Below, in pieces: positions 33,696 to 44,851 of a stretch of 64,000 nucleotides of DNA. Source of the DNA: Streptomyces paludis (GTDB lineage Bacteria; Actinomycetota; Actinomycetes; Streptomycetales; Streptomycetaceae); the NCBI RefSeq assembly GCF_003344965.1, contig NZ_CP031194.1, positions 1,240,001 through 1,304,000 on the forward strand. Direction: 5' to 3'. How positions within the stretch are numbered: position 1 is the first letter of the stretch; every line of letters starts with the position of its first letter. The notes beneath the pieces are model-generated. The model did not search any database and had not been told where the DNA came from. It saw nothing but the letters and a program-made list of their open reading frames with translations. Both the position numbers and the translations under genes were made by a program.

Positions 33696-34195
33696 GCCGT
33701 CTCCTTCAAAGAGTCATCGCCCGAACCGGCGCCCGAACCCGTGTCCGGGGACCCGTCGCCCAGGGCCTGGGCCGTGGCGTCCTTCCAGGCCATCCAGGCG
33801 AGCAGGGCGCACTTCACGCGGGCGGGGTACTTCGAGACGCCGGCGAACGCGACCGCGTCCTCCAGCACCTCCTCCATCGCGTCGTCCGGCTCGATCCTGC
33901 CGCGGGACTGCATCAGCTCCAGGAAGGTGCCCTGGATCTTCCGCGCCTCGGCCAGCTCCCTGCCGACCAGCAGGTCGTTCAGTACGGAGGCGCTGGCCTG
34001 GCTGATGGAGCAGCCCTGGCCCTCGTACGAGACATCCGCGACGCGCGAGCCCTCGTACCGCACACGCAGGGTGATCTCGTCACCGCACGTCGGGTTCACG
34101 TGGTGCACCTCGGCGTCGCCGTCCCGCAGACCGCGCCCGTGAGGGTGCTTGTAGTGGTCCAGGATGACGTCCTGGTACATCGAATCCAACTTCAC
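33692..34195 (-). CDS. sufU: SufU Fe-S assembly scaffold/sulfur-transfer protein
   Basis: A zinc-containing IscU-like protein (167 aa) that accepts sulfur from SufS. The zinc ligands Cys37, Asp39, Cys62 and Cys129 are present, and the Gram-positive SufU type insertion follows Cys62. The C-terminal tail is Asp/Gly/Ser-rich. It lies 20 bp downstream of sufS and overlaps sufT. Confidence 0.94.
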   Translation of the reverse strand: MKLDSMYQDVILDHYKHPHGRGLRDGDAEVHHVNPTCGDEITLRVRYEGSRVADVSYEGQGCSISQASASVLNDLLVGRELAEARKIQGTFLELMQSRGRIEPDDAMEEVLEDAVAFAGVSKYPARVKCALLAWMAWKDATAQALGDGSPDTGSGAGSGDDSLKETA

Positions 34196-34215
34196 GAGTT
34201 CAGCCCCTCAAACCC

Positions 34216-35483
34216 TCATCCGAAGAAATTACGGACGTGCTCCAGCCCCTCGACCAGGGCATCGACCTCGGCCGGAGTGGAGTACAGATAGAAAGACGCT
34301 CGCGTGGTCGCGGGAATTCCGTACCGCAGGCAGACCGGACGGGCGCAGTGGTGGCCGACCCGGACCGCGATGCCCTGCTCGTCGAGGACCTGGCCCACGT
34401 CGTGCGGGTGGATGTCGCCGAGGGTGAAGGAGATCGTCGCGCCCCGGTCCTCGGCCGTCGTCGGGCCGATGATCCGCAGGTCGGGTACGTCCAGCAGGCG
34501 CCGGACCGCGTACTCGGTGATCGCGTGCTCATGCTCGGCGATCTTGTCCATGCCGATCGCGGACAGGTAGTCCACGGCCGCGCCGAGGCCGACGGCCTGG
34601 GCGATCGGGGGCGTACCGGCCTCGAACTTGTGCGGCGCCGGGGCGTAGGTGGACGAGTGCATCGACACGGTCTCGATCATCTCGCCGCCGCCCAGGAACG
34701 GCGGGAGGTCCTCCAGCAGCTCCTGGCGGCCCCACAGGACACCGATACCGGTCGGGCCGACCATCTTGTGGCCGGTGAAGGCCACGAAGTCCGCCTGGAG
34801 CGCCTGGACGTCGAGCACCTGGTGCGGCGCCGCCTGCGAGGCGTCGACGCAGACCAGCGCGCCGACCTCCTGCGCGCGGCGGACGATCGCCTCGACCGGG
34901 TTCTGGGTGCCGAGGATGTTGGAGACCAGCACAAAGGAGACGATCTTCGTCTTCTCGGTGATGATCTCGTTGATGTTCGACAGGTCGAGCCGGCCGTCGT
35001 CGGTGATGCCGAACCACTTCAGCTTCGCGCCGGTGCGCTGCGCGAGCAGCTGCCACGGCACGATGTTGGAGTGGTGCTCCATCTCCGTGATGACGATCTC
35101 GGTCTCGTGGTCGACCCGGTAGGGCTCGTCGGCCCAGCCGAGCATGTTGGCCACGAGGTTGAGCGACTCGGACGCGTTCTTGGTGAATATGACCTCGTCG
35201 CGGCTCGGCGCGTTGATGAACGCGGCGACCTTGTCACGGGCGCCCTCGTACAGCGCCGTGGCCTCCTCGGCGATGGTGTACACCCCGCGGTGGACATTCG
35301 CGTTGTGCTGCTCGTAGTACTCGTTGAGCGCGTCGAGCACCTGGCGCGGCTTCTGCGAGGTCGCCGCGGAGTCCAGGTACACGAGCTTCTTGCCGTGGAT
35401 CACCCGGTCGAGGATCGGGAAGTCCTTGCGGATCGCCTCGTCCAGGAGACGGCCCGACGTGGGGAGAAGGCCCGGCAGTTGTG

Positions 35484-35487
<4 letters not shown>
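34216..35487 (-). CDS. sufS: SufS cysteine desulfurase
   Basis: PLP enzyme (423 aa) that removes sulfur from cysteine for Fe-S cluster assembly. PLP-binding Lys241 lies in TGHKMVGP, a cofactor-stacking His near 138-139 in EMEHHSN, and the persulfide Cys381 in HHCARP. GTG 35487 overlaps the sufC stop as GTGA, showing coupled synthesis. The closeness to SufU fits the type II desulfurase pairing. Confidence 0.96.
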
Positions 35488-36248
<761 letters not shown>

Positions 36249-36253
36249 GTGCC

Positions 36254-36571
36254 TCAGGACTCCTGGGTGACGGAGACGAGCACATCGTCCCCTTCGATCT
36301 TTACGGGGTATACGGGAACGGGGCGCGTCGCGGGAAGGCCGGACGGCTTGCCGGTACGGAGGTCGAAGCTGGAGCCGTGCAGCCAGCACTCGATCATGCA
36401 GTCCTCGACCTCGCCCTCCGAGAGGGACACGTTCGCGTGCGAGCAGATGTCGTTGATCGCGAACACCTCGCCCTCGGTGCGGACGACGGAGACGGGCGTG
36501 CCGTCGAGTTCCACCCGCTTGGGGGTGTCCTCGGTCAGCTCGCTCAGCCCACAGGCACGGACGAAGGTCAT
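36254..36571 (-). CDS. Rieske-type [2Fe-2S] ferredoxin
   Basis: A 105-aa Rieske protein with the ligand pairs C43-x-H45 and C62-x-x-H65, like the ferredoxin component of non-heme iron oxygenases. Its place between sufD and sufC is usual in actinomycete suf operons; it may be an electron donor or an early cluster acceptor. Its ATG overlaps the sufD TGA by one base. Confidence 0.93.
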   Translation of the reverse strand: MTFVRACGLSELTEDTPKRVELDGTPVSVVRTEGEVFAINDICSHANVSLSEGEVEDCMIECWLHGSSFDLRTGKPSGLPATRPVPVYPVKIEGDDVLVSVTQES

Positions 36572-37749
36572 CAGACTGCCGCCTCCAGCTCCGACTCGAT
36601 CTTGGCCATGAGGCGCTCCTCGACGTCCGGCAGTCCGATCTTCTGGACCAGCTCGGCGAAGAAGCCGCGGACGACGAGGCGGCGTGCCTCGGACTCCGGG
36701 ATGCCGCGCGCCATCAGGTAGAAGAGCTGTTCGTCGTCGAACCGGCCGGTCGCGGAGGCGTGTCCGGCGCCGGCGATCTCGCCGGTCTCGATCTCCAGGT
36801 TCGGTACGGAGTCGACGCGCGCGCCGTCCGTGAGGACGAGGTTGCGGTTCATCTCGTAGGTGTCGGTGCCCTCGGCCGAGGCGCGGATGAGCACGTCACC
36901 GATCCAGACCGCGTGGGCGTCGACGCCCTGGAGCGCGCCCTTGTAGGCGGCGTCGGACTTGCAGTGCGGGGCGTTGTGGTCGACGAAGAGCCGGTGTTCC
37001 TGGTGCTGGCCCTTGTCGGTGAAGTAGAGGCCGAACAGCTCGGCCTCGCCGCCGGGCGCCGCGTACTGCACGCGCGGCTGGATCCGTACGAGGTCGCCGC
37101 CGAAGGTGACGACGATCGACTTGAACGAGGCGTCGCGGCCGACCAGCGCGTTGTGCTGGGCGACGTGGACGGCCTTGTCGTCCCAGTCCTGTACGGAGAC
37201 GACGGTCAGCTTGGCGCCGTCACCGATGAGGTAGTCGACGTTGGCCGCGACGACCGCGTCGCCGGTGTGGTCGATGACCACGACGGCCTCGGCGAAGGCT
37301 CCGAGTTCGATGATCTGCTGGCCGTAGGCGACACCGCCCTCGCCGTGCACGGCGATCCTGATCGGCTCGGCGACCACCGTCTCCTTGGGTACGGAGATGA
37401 CGGACGCCTTCTCGAACGAGGAGTACGCCTGGGCGGCGACCCGGTCGACCGGCGTACCGGCCCGGCCGACGCGCGCGTCCTCGCGGCCGACGGTCTCGAC
37501 GACGACGCCCTCGGGCGCGGTCACCTCGACCGTGACGCCGTCGGCCGCGACGGCCGTGCCGTCGTGCAGCCCGCGCAGCCGCTCCAGCGGGGTGAACCGC
37601 CACTCCTCCTCGCGGCCGTGCGGGACGGGGAAGTCCGCGACGTCGAAGGACGGGGGCGCGCTCATGCGCGTGGCGACGGTCGACTCGGCGGCCACCGCGA
37701 TCGAACCGGCGGTGGTGGAACCCGCCGGAATGTTCTGAGCCTCAGCCAT
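36571..37749 (-). CDS. sufD: SufD Fe-S scaffold subunit
   Basis: A 392-aa subunit of the SufBCD complex, with the right-handed beta-helix core and the C-terminal family motif GHASATGRFDDEQLFYLMARGI. ATG 37749 opens a start rich in Ala/Thr. It is separated from sufB by 116 bp carrying two strong palindromes, unlike the tight overlaps elsewhere in the operon. Confidence 0.96.
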   Translation of the reverse strand: MAEAQNIPAGSTTAGSIAVAAESTVATRMSAPPSFDVADFPVPHGREEEWRFTPLERLRGLHDGTAVAADGVTVEVTAPEGVVVETVGREDARVGRAGTPVDRVAAQAYSSFEKASVISVPKETVVAEPIRIAVHGEGGVAYGQQIIELGAFAEAVVVIDHTGDAVVAANVDYLIGDGAKLTVVSVQDWDDKAVHVAQHNALVGRDASFKSIVVTFGGDLVRIQPRVQYAAPGGEAELFGLYFTDKGQHQEHRLFVDHNAPHCKSDAAYKGALQGVDAHAVWIGDVLIRASAEGTDTYEMNRNLVLTDGARVDSVPNLEIETGEIAGAGHASATGRFDDEQLFYLMARGIPESEARRLVVRGFFAELVQKIGLPDVEERLMAKIESELEAAV

Positions 37750-37811
37750 GGCTGTCGTCGTGCTCTCTCTCTGCCTCTGCGTAGGAAATACGGGCGCGGC
37801 CGGGGGGAGTT

Positions 37812-37858
37812 CCGGCGGCCGCCGGTGGGGCTGGGGCGGCCGGCCCGGGGGCCGGCCG
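37812..37858. promoter_or_regulatory. Two palindromes between sufB and sufD
   Basis: CCGGCGGCCGCCGG (37812-37825) and a hairpin of CGGCCGGC/GCCGGCCG with a 6-nt loop (37837-37858) lie in the sufB-sufD gap. They could cause partial termination or protect the sufB message, altering the SufB:SufD ratio. Confidence 0.4.
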
Positions 37859-37865
37859 TCCGGGG

Positions 37866-39287
37866 TCAGCCGACGGAGCCCTCCATCTGAAGCTCGATCA
37901 GCCGGTTCAGCTCCAGGGCGTACTCCATGGGCAGCTCCTTCGCGATCGGCTCGACGAAGCCGCGCACGATCATCGCCATGGCCTCGAACTCGGTCATGCC
38001 GCGGCTCATCAGGTAGAAGAGCTGGTCCTCGGAGACCTTGGAGACCGTCGCCTCGTGGCCCATGGAGACGTCGTCCTCGCGGACGTCGACGTACGGGTAG
38101 GTGTCGGAGCGCGAGATGGTGTCGACCAGCAGCGCGTCGCAGAGCACATTGGACTTGGAGCCCTCGGCGCCCTCGCCGATCTCGATCAGACCGCGGTACG
38201 AGGTACGGCCGCCACCGCGCGCCACCGACTTGGAGACGATGTTGGACGAGGTGTTCGGGGCCATGTGGACCATCTTGGCGCCGGCGTCCTGGTGCTGGCC
38301 CTCGCCCGCGAAGGCGATGGACAGGGTCTCGCCCTTGGCGTGCTCGCCCATCAGGTAGATCGCCGGGTACTTCATGGTGACCTTGGAGCCGATGTTGCCG
38401 TCGACCCACTCCATCGTCGCGCCCTCGTAGGCCACGGCGCGCTTGGTCACCAGGTTGTAGACGTTGTTCGACCAGTTCTGGATGGTCGTGTAGCGGCAGC
38501 GGCCGCCCTTCTTGACGATGATCTCGACGACGGCGCTGTGCAGCGAGTCCGAGGAGTAGATCGGGGCGGTACAGCCCTCGACGTAGTGGACGTAGGCGTC
38601 CTCGTCGACGATGATCAGCGTCCGCTCGAACTGGCCCATGTTCTCCGTGTTGATACGGAAGTACGCCTGGAGCGGGATGTCGACGTGCACGCCCTTCGGC
38701 ACGTAGATGAACGAGCCGCCGGACCACACGGAGGTGTTCAGGGAGGCGAACTTGTTGTCGCCGACCGGGATCACCGTGCCGAAGTACTCCTGGAACAGCT
38801 CGGGGTGCTCCTTGAGCGCGGTGTCGGTGTCGAGGAAGATGACACCCTTCTCCTCCAGGTCCTCGCGGATCTGGTGGTAGACCACCTCGGACTCGTACTG
38901 CGCGGCGACACCGGCGACCAGGCGCTGCTTCTCCGCCTCCGGGATGCCGAGCTTGTCGTACGTGTTCTTGATGTCCTCCGGCAGCTCCTCCCACGAAGCG
39001 GCCTGCTTCTCGGTGGAGCGCACGAAGTACTTGATGTTGTCGAAGTGGATCCCCGACAGGTCGGAGCCCCAGCTCGGCATGGGCTTCTTGTCGAACAGCC
39101 GCAGGCCCTTGAGCCGCAGCTTCAGCATCCACTCCGGCTCGTTCTTCTTCGCCGAGATGTCGCGGACGACAGCCTCGGACAGGCCGCGCTTGGCCGCGGC
39201 ACCGGCGGCGTCGGAGTCGGCCCAGCCGAATTCGTACGTGCCCAGGCCATCGAGCTCAGGGTGGGCAGTCTCCGTGGGGAGCGTCAT
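37866..39287 (-). CDS. sufB: SufB Fe-S scaffold subunit
   Basis: The cluster-building subunit (473 aa) of SufBCD. Characteristic stretches are [40 protein letters not shown] and [21 protein letters not shown]. The active-site Cys of ALCDALL-type strand (SNVLCDALL) is present. Its start overlaps the end of sufR. Confidence 0.97.
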   Translation of the reverse strand: MTLPTETAHPELDGLGTYEFGWADSDAAGAAAKRGLSEAVVRDISAKKNEPEWMLKLRLKGLRLFDKKPMPSWGSDLSGIHFDNIKYFVRSTEKQAASWEELPEDIKNTYDKLGIPEAEKQRLVAGVAAQYESEVVYHQIREDLEEKGVIFLDTDTALKEHPELFQEYFGTVIPVGDNKFASLNTSVWSGGSFIYVPKGVHVDIPLQAYFRINTENMGQFERTLIIVDEDAYVHYVEGCTAPIYSSDSLHSAVVEIIVKKGGRCRYTTIQNWSNNVYNLVTKRAVAYEGATMEWVDGNIGSKVTMKYPAIYLMGEHAKGETLSIAFAGEGQHQDAGAKMVHMAPNTSSNIVSKSVARGGGRTSYRGLIEIGEGAEGSKSNVLCDALLVDTISRSDTYPYVDVREDDVSMGHEATVSKVSEDQLFYLMSRGMTEFEAMAMIVRGFVEPIAKELPMEYALELNRLIELQMEGSVG

Positions 39288-40054
39288 GCGGGGTTCCTCC
39301 CGGCTGTGCTTTCAGAAGCGTGATGGGTGGTCTGTGGGGGCGGTGCGGCGGGCTGTGCGGTCGCCCCGGGGATGAAGGTCGTGCAGACGCCGTCGCCATG
39401 GGCGATGGTGGCCAGCCGCTGCACATGGGTCCCGAGCAACTGGGAGAAGAATTCCGTCTCCGCCTCGCACAGCTGGGGGAACTGCGCGGCTACGTGCGCG
39501 ACCGGGCAGTGGTGCTGGCAGAGCTGTTCACCCTGCTGGTTCGGCGCGCTACGAGCCGTAGCAGCGTACCCGTCCGCGGTCAGTGCCGCGGCGAGGGCCT
39601 CGGTCAGCCGGCCGCCGTCGGTCCCGGCCGTCTCGACCGCCGCGCGGTACGCGGCGCCCTGGTCGGCGATCCGGGCCCGGGCGAAGGCGGCGACGGCGGC
39701 CTCGCCGCGCTCCCCGCCGCCGGCCGCGGTAGCAATCCAGCGCAGCGCGTCGGCGGCGAGCTGGTCGTAGGACTGGTCGAAGGCGTCCCGGCCGCAGTCG
39801 GTCAGCGCGAACGCCTTGGCGGGCCGGCCGCGCCCGCGCGAGCCGTGGACGCGCTGGTCGCGCGGCTCCACCATGGCATCGGCGGCCAGGGCGTCGAGGT
39901 GGCGGCGGACGGCCGCCGGGGTGAGCCCGAGGCGCCCGGCCAGCTCGGTCACGGTGGACGGGCCGTGGTCCAGGATGGAGCGCGCGACCCGGTTGCGAGT
40001 GGAGTGCTCGCCGGTCGCGAGTTCCTCCGGAGGAGCCTCGCCAACGTATTTCAC
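39284..40054 (-). CDS. sufR: SufR, Fe-S-sensing repressor of the suf operon
   Basis: A 256-aa regulator with an N-terminal winged helix ([37 protein letters not shown]) and a C-terminal cysteine set CQHHC...C that binds a cluster. GTG 40054 is preferred to an upstream GTG at 40126: the CAAC-N6-GTTG operator and a -10 box sit directly before it, implying a leaderless transcript, and the protein then starts with [15 protein letters not shown] as in relatives. As known for Streptomyces SufR, the cluster-loaded form represses the suf operon and itself. Confidence 0.9.
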   Translation of the reverse strand: MKYVGEAPPEELATGEHSTRNRVARSILDHGPSTVTELAGRLGLTPAAVRRHLDALAADAMVEPRDQRVHGSRGRGRPAKAFALTDCGRDAFDQSYDQLAADALRWIATAAGGGERGEAAVAAFARARIADQGAAYRAAVETAGTDGGRLTEALAAALTADGYAATARSAPNQQGEQLCQHHCPVAHVAAQFPQLCEAETEFFSQLLGTHVQRLATIAHGDGVCTTFIPGATAQPAAPPPQTTHHASESTAGRNPA

Positions 40055-40067
40055 AACGCCATTGTTG
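40054..40067. promoter_or_regulatory. SufR operator CAAC-N6-GTTG
   Basis: A perfect match to the palindrome reported for Streptomyces SufR. It overlaps the -10 box and abuts the sufR start codon, the ideal place for autorepression. Confidence 0.85.
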
Positions 40068-40090
40068 CGTAATTCCTCCGGCGGTGACAA
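40061..40090 (-). promoter_or_regulatory. suf operon promoter
   Basis: TTGTCA (40090-40085) and AACAAT (40066-40061) on the minus strand are separated by 18 bp. Transcription would begin at about 40054, the first base of the sufR GTG. The -35 box is centred in the palindrome GGCGG-TTGTCA-CCGCC. Confidence 0.6.
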
Positions 40091-40180
40091 CCGCCGTCCC
40101 ACCTGGGCGACGGTGCCCTTCGTCACTAAGGGTTACCTAAGAAATAGGGCGGAAGCGGGCCCTCCCCCAGGTCCCCCGGG

Positions 40181-40246
40181 CCTTTCCCGCCCCGCCGGGC
40201 CGGGGCCGCACGCCTTTCTCACCCCGCCGGGCCCGGGCCCGGCGGG
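40181..40246. repeat. 21-bp direct repeats and 24-bp palindrome before the ABC exporter
   Basis: Copies at 40181-40201 and 40213-40233 differ at two positions and are 32 bp apart (about three helical turns). The second merges into the perfect palindrome CCCGCCGGGCCC/GGGCCCGGCGGG (40223-40246), which covers the expected -35 region. Confidence 0.6.
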
Positions 40247-40253
40247 AGCTGCC

Positions 40254-40259
40254 TAGACT
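40254..40259 (+). promoter_or_regulatory. -10 box TAGACT of the ABC exporter
   Basis: Six bases separate TAGACT from ATG 40266, so the transcript is probably leaderless. Confidence 0.5.
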
Positions 40260-40265
40260 CCGGGC

Positions 40266-41212
<947 letters not shown>

Positions 41213-41216
<4 letters not shown>

Positions 41217-41998
41217 GCACAGGGACCCACACCGGCGCCGGTACGTACGCCCCGGCGCCCGGGGCGGCCCCGCTGCTCCGCATGATCGCGGCCCAGACCG
41301 CGTTCGAGACGAAGCTGCTGCTGCGCAACGGCGAGCAGCTGCTGCTGACGGTGATCATCCCGTCCCTGCTGCTGGTGCTCTTCTCGACCGTGGACATCGT
41401 CGACACCGGCGCGGGCGAGGCCGTCGACTTCCTCGCGCCCGGCATCCTCGCGCTGGCGGTCATGTCGACGGCGTTCACCGGCCAGGCCATCGCCACCGGC
41501 TTCGAGCGGCGGTACGGGGTGCTCAAGCGGCTCGCGGTGTCGCCGCTGCCGCGCTGGGCGCTGATGACCGCGAAGTCGTTCTCCGTGCTGGTCACCGAGG
41601 TGCTCCAGATCGTGCTGCTGGCGGTGATCGCGCTGGCGCTGGGCTGGTCGCCGCACGGCAACCCCGTCGCCGTACTCCTGCTGCTCGTGCTCGGCACCGC
41701 CGCGTTCTCCGGGATCGGTCTGCTGATGGCGGGCACGCTCCGGGCGGAGGCGACCCTGGCCGCCGCGAACCTGGTCTTCCTGCTGCTCCTGATGGGCGGC
41801 GGGGTGGTCGTACCGCTGGACAAGTTCCCGGACGCGGCGGCCTCGGTGCTCGGCTGGCTGCCGATCTCGGCGCTCTCGCAAGGGCTGCGGGACGTCCTCC
41901 AGCACGGCGCGGCGATGCCGTGGCGCGAGCTGGGGATCCTGGTCCTGTGGGCGGTGCCCGGACTCGCCGCGGCCGGCCGGTTCTTCCGCTGGGAGTGA
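41213..41998 (+). CDS. ABC-2 exporter permease
   Basis: Membrane subunit (261 aa) with about six helices and the ABC-2 family pattern (FLAPGILALAVMSTAFTGQAIATGFERRYGVLKRLAVSPLPR). GTG 41213 overlaps the ATPase stop. Together they form a two-component exporter of unknown substrate, transcribed towards ctaA. Confidence 0.92.
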
Positions 41999-42073
41999 GG
42001 CCGCCGGGGACCGCGGCGACGTGCCGTAACGCCGGATACGTACCCCTCGTGAAATCCTGCACAAGCTCCGTCC

Positions 42074-42079
42074 TACGAT
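42074..42079 (+). promoter_or_regulatory. -10 box TACGAT of ctaA
   Basis: TACGAT ends 7 nt before the GTG start, the spacing expected of a leaderless message. No convincing -35 box is seen. Confidence 0.45.
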
Positions 42080-42086
42080 AGAGGCC

Positions 42087-43052
42087 GTGTTGACACCCCT
42101 CGCGTATATCGCCCAGCGCTGGACGCCGTCACCCCGTATCGTCCGGCGCGCCGCGCTCAGCGCCGTCGTGATGAGCGTGCTGATCGTCGTGACCGGCGGC
42201 GCGGTGCGGCTGACCGGTTCCGGCCTCGGCTGCGACACCTGGCCCAAGTGCACGGACGACAGCCTGATCGCCACCCCGGAGCAGGGGCTGCACGGCGCGA
42301 TCGAGTTCGGCAACCGGATGCTGACGTACGTGCTGTGCGCGGCGGTGGGCTGGGCGATCATCGCGGCGCGTTCCGCGAAGCCCCGGCGCCCCGGACTGAC
42401 CCAGCTGGCCTGGTCACAGTTCTGGCTGGTGATGGCCAACGGCATCATCGGCGGGATCACCGTGCTGACGGAGCTGAACCCGTGGACCGTGGCGGGGCAC
42501 TTCCTCCTCGCCACCGCCCTGCTCACCGTCACCACCCTCACCTGGCTGCGCACCCACGAGGGCGACGGCGCCCCCCGCCCGCGCGTGCCGCGCCCGGTGC
42601 GCAAGCTGTCCTGGGCGCTGATCGTCTCCTCGGTGGTGCTGATCGCGGCCGGGACGACGGTGACGGGGTCGGGCCGGCACGCGGGCGACAGCAGCGAGGT
42701 GCCGCGGATGCCGTTCGACTATGTGACCGTCGCGCATGTGCACGCGGTGTTCGCCTGGGTCGTCTGCGCGCTGGCGGTGGCGATGTGGCTGGTGCTGCGG
42801 GTGGTGGACGCGCCGGCCGACACCCGGGCGCGCGCCCGCGATCTGGTGCTGGTGCTGCTCGCGCAGGGCGTCATCGGTTATGTGCAGTACTTCACGGACA
42901 CCCCGGAAGTCCTGGTCGGCAGCCACATGTTGGGCTCCTGCCTGGTGTGGATCGCGGTGCTGCGAGTGGCGATGAGCACCCGCGAGCGCCCGCACACGAC
43001 GGCCACGATCCCCGCGCAGCCGGACCCCACGCTCTCGGCCTCGACCGTCTGA
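42087..43052 (+). CDS. ctaA: Heme A synthase (COX15/CtaA)
   Basis: Eight-helix membrane enzyme (321 aa) that oxidises the methyl group of heme O to make heme A for cytochrome c oxidase. Visible features are TGGAVRLTGSGLGC with an extracellular Cys pair (CDTWPKC), EFGNRM, and histidines in AGHFLLA, HVHAVFAW and GSHMLG that bind heme. The start is GTG 42087. ctaB, the previous step in the pathway, is encoded 2 kb away on the other strand. Confidence 0.94.
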   Translation: MLTPLAYIAQRWTPSPRIVRRAALSAVVMSVLIVVTGGAVRLTGSGLGCDTWPKCTDDSLIATPEQGLHGAIEFGNRMLTYVLCAAVGWAIIAARSAKPRRPGLTQLAWSQFWLVMANGIIGGITVLTELNPWTVAGHFLLATALLTVTTLTWLRTHEGDGAPRPRVPRPVRKLSWALIVSSVVLIAAGTTVTGSGRHAGDSSEVPRMPFDYVTVAHVHAVFAWVVCALAVAMWLVLRVVDAPADTRARARDLVLVLLAQGVIGYVQYFTDTPEVLVGSHMLGSCLVWIAVLRVAMSTRERPHTTATIPAQPDPTLSASTV

Positions 43053-43073
43053 GTCCGGAGTTCCGCAGGACTT

Positions 43074-43108
43074 CTTCCGCCCGCCGGTCAGCCGCCGGCG
43101 GGCGGAAG
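43074..43108. terminator. Bidirectional terminator
   Basis: A 14-bp perfect stem (43074-43087 with 43095-43108) overlaps the stop of the minus-strand amidohydrolase and follows ctaA. Confidence 0.75.
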
Positions 43109-44242
43109 TCCGTACACCCGGCGGGCGTTGCCCCCGGCGATCAGCCCGGCCACGCGCGTGGCGTCCGCCGCCGCCCAGGCGCCCTCGGCGACCCAGCCGC
43201 CCAGCACCCGGTCCACCGCCTCGGTGAACGCCCGGACCGCGACCACTTGGAGTTCGGGCAGCCCGCGCGCGCCGCTGGAGAACAGCAGCTTCCCGAACGG
43301 GGCGCTCTCCAGGCTCTCCGCCAGTACGGCCGCGGCCCTCGGCCCGGTCCGTGCGAGGGCGGGCCCGAGGTCGGCGTACACATGCGGGAAGACGCTCGCC
43401 AGCCGCGCGGCCTGCCGGTGGTACGGATAGGGGTCGAGCAGGACGAGATCGGTGCCGAGCCCGGCCGTGGCCGCCGCGAAACCGGTGAGCGCCGTGGGAT
43501 CGGCGCCGCCCGGGAGCAGTTGCAGCGGGCGTCCGGTGGCGATCGCCGTCCAGAGCAGGTGGCGCAGCAGTAAGGGGTCGGTGAGCGCTCCCCCGGCCCG
43601 GCGCCCGGCCAGCCAGCGGGCGGCGGCGCCCCGGACGGCACCGGGCGCGGGCGGCTCCGGCAATTCCGACTCGCATGCCCCGCCTCCCGTACCACTGCTG
43701 CCGCCCGTACCGCTCGCGCAGCTGAAGGCCACGGCCGTGGCCGCCTCGGTGTGTACGGTCTCGGCCAGGCCCGCGAGGAAGGAGCCCGCCCCGCCCGAGA
43801 CATCGGCGACGCGCTCCGCGAGCCGTTCGAGCCGGACGATCCGACGGGCCCCGGCGGCGCCCAGCGACGCCATCTCCTCGGGCCCGGACCGCTCGTCCGT
43901 GCCCTCGTCCGCGGCCGAGTCCACCAGATAGGTGGTGATCCCGGTGGCGCGCAGCAGCCGCCGGGCGGTCTCCAGCGCGCCGAGTTCCCGGCGGCGCGCC
44001 AGATAGCGGGCGGGCGGGCAGTGCGGTGCGAGGCCGAGCAGTGGTGGGCACCAGCGCCGTACGGCGAAGCCCAGTTGGGTGTCGAAGAGGGTGGTGCCGG
44101 CGGCGGCGCGGCCGGCCGCCGGCGCGCCGAGCCGGGTCTCGAAGGTGCCGAGGCCCAGCTCCGTACGGAGCACTCCGTGGCAGTGCTGGTCCACGAGGGA
44201 CACCGGGGACGCCGGGGACACCAGGGACGCTGTTTCGATCAT
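43088..44242 (-). CDS. Amidohydrolase family protein
   Basis: A 384-aa TIM-barrel amidohydrolase. The metal motif DQHCHG (near residue 18) and the later LLFSSGARGLPEL fit members related to the amidohydrolase half of FluG-like proteins. A Gly/Ser/Glu-rich insertion occurs near 180-205. The remaining metal ligands are less obvious, so activity is uncertain. It sits among heme and carbon-metabolism genes but shows no operon link to them. Confidence 0.8.
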   Translation of the reverse strand: MIETASLVSPASPVSLVDQHCHGVLRTELGLGTFETRLGAPAAGRAAAGTTLFDTQLGFAVRRWCPPLLGLAPHCPPARYLARRRELGALETARRLLRATGITTYLVDSAADEGTDERSGPEEMASLGAAGARRIVRLERLAERVADVSGGAGSFLAGLAETVHTEAATAVAFSCASGTGGSSGTGGGACESELPEPPAPGAVRGAAARWLAGRRAGGALTDPLLLRHLLWTAIATGRPLQLLPGGADPTALTGFAAATAGLGTDLVLLDPYPYHRQAARLASVFPHVYADLGPALARTGPRAAAVLAESLESAPFGKLLFSSGARGLPELQVVAVRAFTEAVDRVLGGWVAEGAWAAADATRVAGLIAGGNARRVYGLPPAGG

Positions 44243-44347
44243 CGGGATTCCCGTTCATGGACCTTGGACCATCGACCGCCGCTCGCCGGGCGGCCTTCTC
44301 CTGAGTCCTAACGGGGTGAACACCGGTCGGGTGGCGGTGCCGGCGCC

Positions 44348-44755
44348 TCAGGCGCTCTGGCGGCCACCGATCTGGAGTCCGGCCATCCGGTTCCACTCGT
44401 ACGGTCCGGTGCGCACCTTGGCGGCGAACTCACCGTCGAAGGACTCGTGGAGCGTAAGGCCCGCCAGCTCGGCCGCGCCACGCGCGATGTCGTGGGTGGG
44501 GGCGACGAGATCGCCCCACGCGCCGTCCTCGCCGACGAGCACGATACGGGTGCCGGCCTGCCCGAGGTGAGCGAGCTGCCCCTCGGCGCCGCCGTGCGCG
44601 CGGGCGAAGACGCCGATCCGCTTGGCGATCCTCGCCGTCCGGCGCCGGTCGCGGGCCTCGCGCCGGGCGCGGGCCCGGTCCTCGCCGTCCCGGGGACGGC
44701 CGCCGTCGCCCTCGGAGTCGTTCCGGTCCTCGTCCACCTGCTGGGTCTCTGCCAT
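44348..44755 (-). CDS. Conserved actinobacterial protein of unknown function
   Basis: A 135-aa cytoplasmic protein. The N-terminal half is highly charged (Asp/Glu then Arg-rich, about residues 5-50). The C-terminal half is a compact domain (GTRIVLVGEDGAWGDLVAPTHDIARGAAELAGL). TAGCAT ends 7 nt before ATG 44755, suggesting a leaderless message. An upstream ATG at 44818 would add 21 unlikely residues. Confidence 0.8.
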   Translation of the reverse strand: MAETQQVDEDRNDSEGDGGRPRDGEDRARARREARDRRRTARIAKRIGVFARAHGGAEGQLAHLGQAGTRIVLVGEDGAWGDLVAPTHDIARGAAELAGLTLHESFDGEFAAKVRTGPYEWNRMAGLQIGGRQSA

Positions 44756-44851
44756 GACAGGGATGCTACCGACGGGTAGTCCGACATGGCGACGGGCGGG
44801 GTACGTGGTGTCAGCCACGCGCCCCGCCCGTCGTCGGGAGGTCGACCCGGT

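Noticed and set aside
40055..40126. 24-residue extension of SufR from GTG 40126
   Set aside because: It lies within the promoter and operator; the downstream GTG gives the expected N-terminus.
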